Assembly (NCBI RefSeq): GCF_005771435.1
Contig: NZ_VANI01000013.1
Location: 62,001 to 126,000 of the forward strand
Reading direction: 5' to 3'
DNA: 64,000 nucleotides
Source: Microbulbifer harenosus
Lineage (GTDB): Bacteria > Pseudomonadota > Gammaproteobacteria > Pseudomonadales > Cellvibrionaceae
The notes under the pieces were generated by a model. That model was given only the letters and a program-made list of their open reading frames with translations. It was not told the origin of the DNA and did not search any database. The translations under genes were made by a program, and so were the position numbers. Numbering within the stretch: the stretch's first letter is position 1; the number at the start of each line of letters is the position of its first letter. Shown in pieces: positions 61,948 through 64,000 of the stretch.

Positions 61948-62730
61948 ATGACAGTGACATACAGCTCCTACCTGAAAGTCGACGAGTTGCTGCAGTGCCA
62001 GCAACCACTATCGGAAGGGCCGGAGCACGACGAACTGCTATTTATCGTTATCCACCAAAGCTACGAGCTTTGGTTCAAGCAGCTGCTGCACGAACTCGAC
62101 TTTCTGGTGCGACTTTTCAACGGCGGCGAGCGCAACCGGGCCCTGCACACACTAAAACGGGTAGACGCAATCTACCGCACCCTGATCCAGCAGGTCGACA
62201 TACTGGAAACTCTCACCCCACTGGAGTTCATGTCATTCCGCGACCGCCTGTCCACCGCCAGCGGTTTTCAGTCCTTTCAATTCCGCGAACTGGAATTCCT
62301 CTACGGCGCTAAAGATGCAAAGAAGCTGGGCAATTACGAGCCCGGCTCCGAACACTACCGCCGCCTGCAAAAGCGCCTTGAGGCGCCGACTCTGTGGGAC
62401 GCCTTCCTGCGCTTCCTGGCCCTCGAGGGGCACAATATTCCCAAAGCGGAACTGGAGCGGGACTTCAGCCAGGTGGCTGCGCCCTCTACTGCCGTGCAGA
62501 AGGTATTGATCGATGTGTACCGGAATGATCCGCTGGTAAGCGATATCTGCGAAGCGCTGGTGGATATAGACACCTCGCTGCAGCAGTGGCGGTACCGCCA
62601 TGTAAAGATGGTGGAGCGAACCATCGGCCACAAAATGGGTACCGGGGGCTCCAGTGGTGTGGGTTACTTGCAAAGTACGCTGTTCAAACCGGTGTTCCCA
62701 GACCTGTGGGCGATCCGTTCCGAGTTCTGA
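61948..62730 (+). CDS. kynA: Tryptophan 2,3-dioxygenase
   Basis: A 260-residue haem dioxygenase that opens the tryptophan ring to N-formylkynurenine, the first step of the kynurenine pathway. Family motifs are FIVIHQSYELWFKQLLHELD near residue 32 (substrate-site Tyr and His), TPLEFMSFRDRLSTASGFQS near 90, and the haem-ligand His in RHVKMVERTIGHKMGTGGSS near 219, followed by GVGYL. It has the normal bacterial length. A terminator-like hairpin at 62801 ends the unit. No other kynurenine gene is in the window. Confidence 0.96.
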   Translation: MTVTYSSYLKVDELLQCQQPLSEGPEHDELLFIVIHQSYELWFKQLLHELDFLVRLFNGGERNRALHTLKRVDAIYRTLIQQVDILETLTPLEFMSFRDRLSTASGFQSFQFRELEFLYGAKDAKKLGNYEPGSEHYRRLQKRLEAPTLWDAFLRFLALEGHNIPKAELERDFSQVAAPSTAVQKVLIDVYRNDPLVSDICEALVDIDTSLQQWRYRHVKMVERTIGHKMGTGGSSGVGYLQSTLFKPVFPDLWAIRSEF

Positions 62731-62800
62731 CCACAATGGTGGCCGAGCGCGGGAGAACCGCCTGGCCACTCACATAGAGACCGGATGGGACAAATCGCAG

Positions 62801-62838
62801 GCACAAAAAAAGCCAGCATATGCTGGCCTTTTTTGTGC
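62801..62838. terminator. Bidirectional terminator between kynA and exbD
   Basis: Arms 62801-62818 and 62821-62838 pair with one mismatch around TA, and A/T runs lie within the stem on both sides, so it can work on either strand. kynA and exbD converge here. Confidence 0.88.
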
Positions 62839-62865
62839 CCTCTAGGGCTGCCCTGAAGAAGCGCG

Positions 62866-63294
62866 TTAGCGCTTGTCTTCGAAAGGCACCAGGGAAACCT
62901 GAATATTCGGGTTTACCTCTTTCGCCGCGTCGGCGATGGTCACGTATGTGTCTGCGCTGGACTTATTGTGCGCACGTACGATTACGATGGCCTGGGGGTT
63001 TTCCGCGTAGAGCTGGGCAATACGGGCTCTTACCGCACGGCTGTCGATACGGCTGCTTCCCATCCAGATCTCGTCGGCCGAATTCACGGTCAGCAGGATA
63101 TTCTGCTTGTCGGGGTCCGGCGGAGTCTCTACCTGCTGATCAGGATCCGGCACGTTCACGTCCAGCGCCTTCTCTTTCACGAAGGATGCCGTCACGATAA
63201 AGAAGATCAGCATGATGAACACGACGTCCAGCATGGGGGTCAGGTCAATATCGGCCTTTTCTTCTTCTACGGCCTTACCGCGTCGTCTACTCAT
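62866..63294 (-). CDS. exbD: ExbD/TolR-family biopolymer transport protein
   Basis: A 142-residue inner-membrane protein. A basic cytoplasmic start leads to one span with the essential Asp (DLTPMLDVVFIMLIFFIVTA near residue 17-36), then a periplasmic ExbD domain (NILLTVNSADEIWMGSSRID; VRAHNKSSADTYVTIADAAK). It should couple proton flow through an ExbB-type channel to TonB or a related protein. No exbB or tonB lies beside it: mgsA is upstream and a terminator with kynA downstream, so it looks monocistronic. It must use an ExbB encoded elsewhere, possibly but not necessarily the channel at 51249. Confidence 0.93.
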   Translation of the reverse strand: MSRRRGKAVEEEKADIDLTPMLDVVFIMLIFFIVTASFVKEKALDVNVPDPDQQVETPPDPDKQNILLTVNSADEIWMGSSRIDSRAVRARIAQLYAENPQAIVIVRAHNKSSADTYVTIADAAKEVNPNIQVSLVPFEDKR

Positions 63295-63459
63295 AAAACA
63301 CCGTACTGTTTTTAATTCGAATTACTCCGGTTACCCGGTCTAATCAGGTGGGGAAGATTGCCGGGAAATGGCCATCAATGCAAGCGCAAGATTCCGCGCC
63401 AAAAATATCCCTTAAAAATCAATGAGATAGAAAGAAGACCCACTCAAACCGGACGAAAA

Positions 63460-63930
63460 TTAGACAGCTGTTTCGTGTTTTCTCTCGGCCAGATAGCCCT
63501 GATAGTCAGGTACCTGCCGCGGGAAACTCCGCGTCATCAGCGCCGAGTGGATCATCATGTCGGCGCTGCTGGCATTACAAGCCACCGGGATATTCCACAC
63601 CGCGGCAATGCGCAACAGCGCTTTCACGTCTGGATCATGGGGCATGGGTTCGAAAGGATCCCAAAAGAAAATCAGGATATCCACCTCGCCCTGACAGATA
63701 CGGGCACCCAGCTGCTGGTCTCCCCCCATGGGACCGCTGAACAGTTTCTCCACCGCCATACCGGTCGCCGCCTCTATCCGTGTCCCGGTGGTTCCGGTTC
63801 CCAGCAACTGATGCTGCTCGAGAATACCCCGGTGCTGCAGACACCAGTCAATGAGACTGGCCTTGCGGTTATCGTGCGCCACCAGAGCGATACGTTTCTG
63901 CGCTGCAATCGGCTGATCTATATAGTTCAC
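63460..63930 (-). CDS. mgsA: Methylglyoxal synthase
   Basis: A 156-residue enzyme that turns dihydroxyacetone phosphate into methylglyoxal and phosphate, a bypass of lower glycolysis. Motifs are RIALVAHDNRKASLIDWC at the start, GTGTTGTRIE near residue 47, LFSGPMGGDQQLGA near 62, the catalytic-Asp region FFWDPFEPMPHDPDVKAL near 87, and the active-site His in CNASSADMMIHSAL near 118. GTG 63930 is preferred because it gives the family N-terminus; an in-frame GTG at 63960 adds ten residues. It is upstream of exbD on the same strand, 165 bases away. Confidence 0.94.
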   Translation of the reverse strand: MNYIDQPIAAQKRIALVAHDNRKASLIDWCLQHRGILEQHQLLGTGTTGTRIEAATGMAVEKLFSGPMGGDQQLGARICQGEVDILIFFWDPFEPMPHDPDVKALLRIAAVWNIPVACNASSADMMIHSALMTRSFPRQVPDYQGYLAERKHETAV

Positions 63931-64000
63931 TTGAGCCCCCGGGCAACTTATCCTGAACACGCTACTACTTACACGGTTAATACGGTGCCGATGTCACACA

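Noticed and set aside
1..64000. CRISPR arrays, insertion sequences, prophage and rRNA operons
   Set aside because: No regularly spaced direct repeats, transposase or integrase motifs, phage structural genes or rRNA sequence were seen.

Overview
The window looks like a chromosome segment from a marine gammaproteobacterium of the Cellvibrionales, most like Microbulbifer. This is an inference from gene content and base composition. The supporting content is a full rsxABCDGE operon, ydiJ, metG with a divergent apbC, an SO2930/SO2931-type cytochrome and beta-helix pair, tryptophan 2,3-dioxygenase, and high-GC coding DNA with long runs of Alu-like GC codons. No rRNA, intact tRNA, CRISPR array, insertion sequence or prophage was found.

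Layout. 1-16 kb is mostly housekeeping: a TudS/YbgA protein cut by the window edge, ydiJ, a 3D-domain protein, trhO, two paralogous STAS-like proteins, apbC and metG. Two large extragenic inverted repeats follow metG, then a D-2-hydroxyacid dehydrogenase and a yqjD-yqjE-yqjK-like set. 16-22 kb is a nitrogen module: a NIT-ANTAR antiterminator (nasR-like), a formate/nitrite-family transporter, a fused PP2C phosphatase/Ser-Thr kinase, cyanase and a sirtuin. The DNA before the transporter carries two NtrC-like sites, a sigma-54 promoter, tandem A1/G4 hexaloop hairpins and an intrinsic terminator, in the order expected of a nasF-type attenuated leader. 22-26 kb has two glutathione transferases, a LysR regulator and a GNAT. 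26-29 kb is a compositionally distinct cassette: one unrecognised 406-residue protein and two tandem paralogues of 294 residues, separated by a vestige of the 3' end of the first gene. It looks like a duplicated effector/immunity-type locus.

29-35 kb is rsxABCDGE. 35-42 kb holds a TetR regulator, a decayed lytic transglycosylase fragment, the diheme cytochrome/beta-helix operon, a Yip1 protein and ilvE. 42.5-58.4 kb is a run of thirteen co-directional genes that I do not recognise as any described system. It encodes an ExbB/TolQ-like channel and two single-span proteins that combine an ExbD-like Asp-bearing helix, a coiled coil and a VWA domain. It also encodes an actin/Hsp70-like protein with an FHA-like tail, a PEGA-repeat protein with a SUMF domain lacking the catalytic cysteines, TPR proteins, a TonB-C-terminal-like protein, several lipoproteins (one with a poly-Ser linker), and a lipoprotein M48 protease. 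I infer an envelope-spanning, proton-motive-force-linked machine; this is the most interesting part of the window. 58.5-64 kb ends with a GGDEF protein, an enoyl-CoA hydratase, tryptophan 2,3-dioxygenase, an ExbD without an adjacent ExbB, and methylglyoxal synthase.

All calls come from reading translations and motifs by eye. No database search, alignment program or folding program was run.
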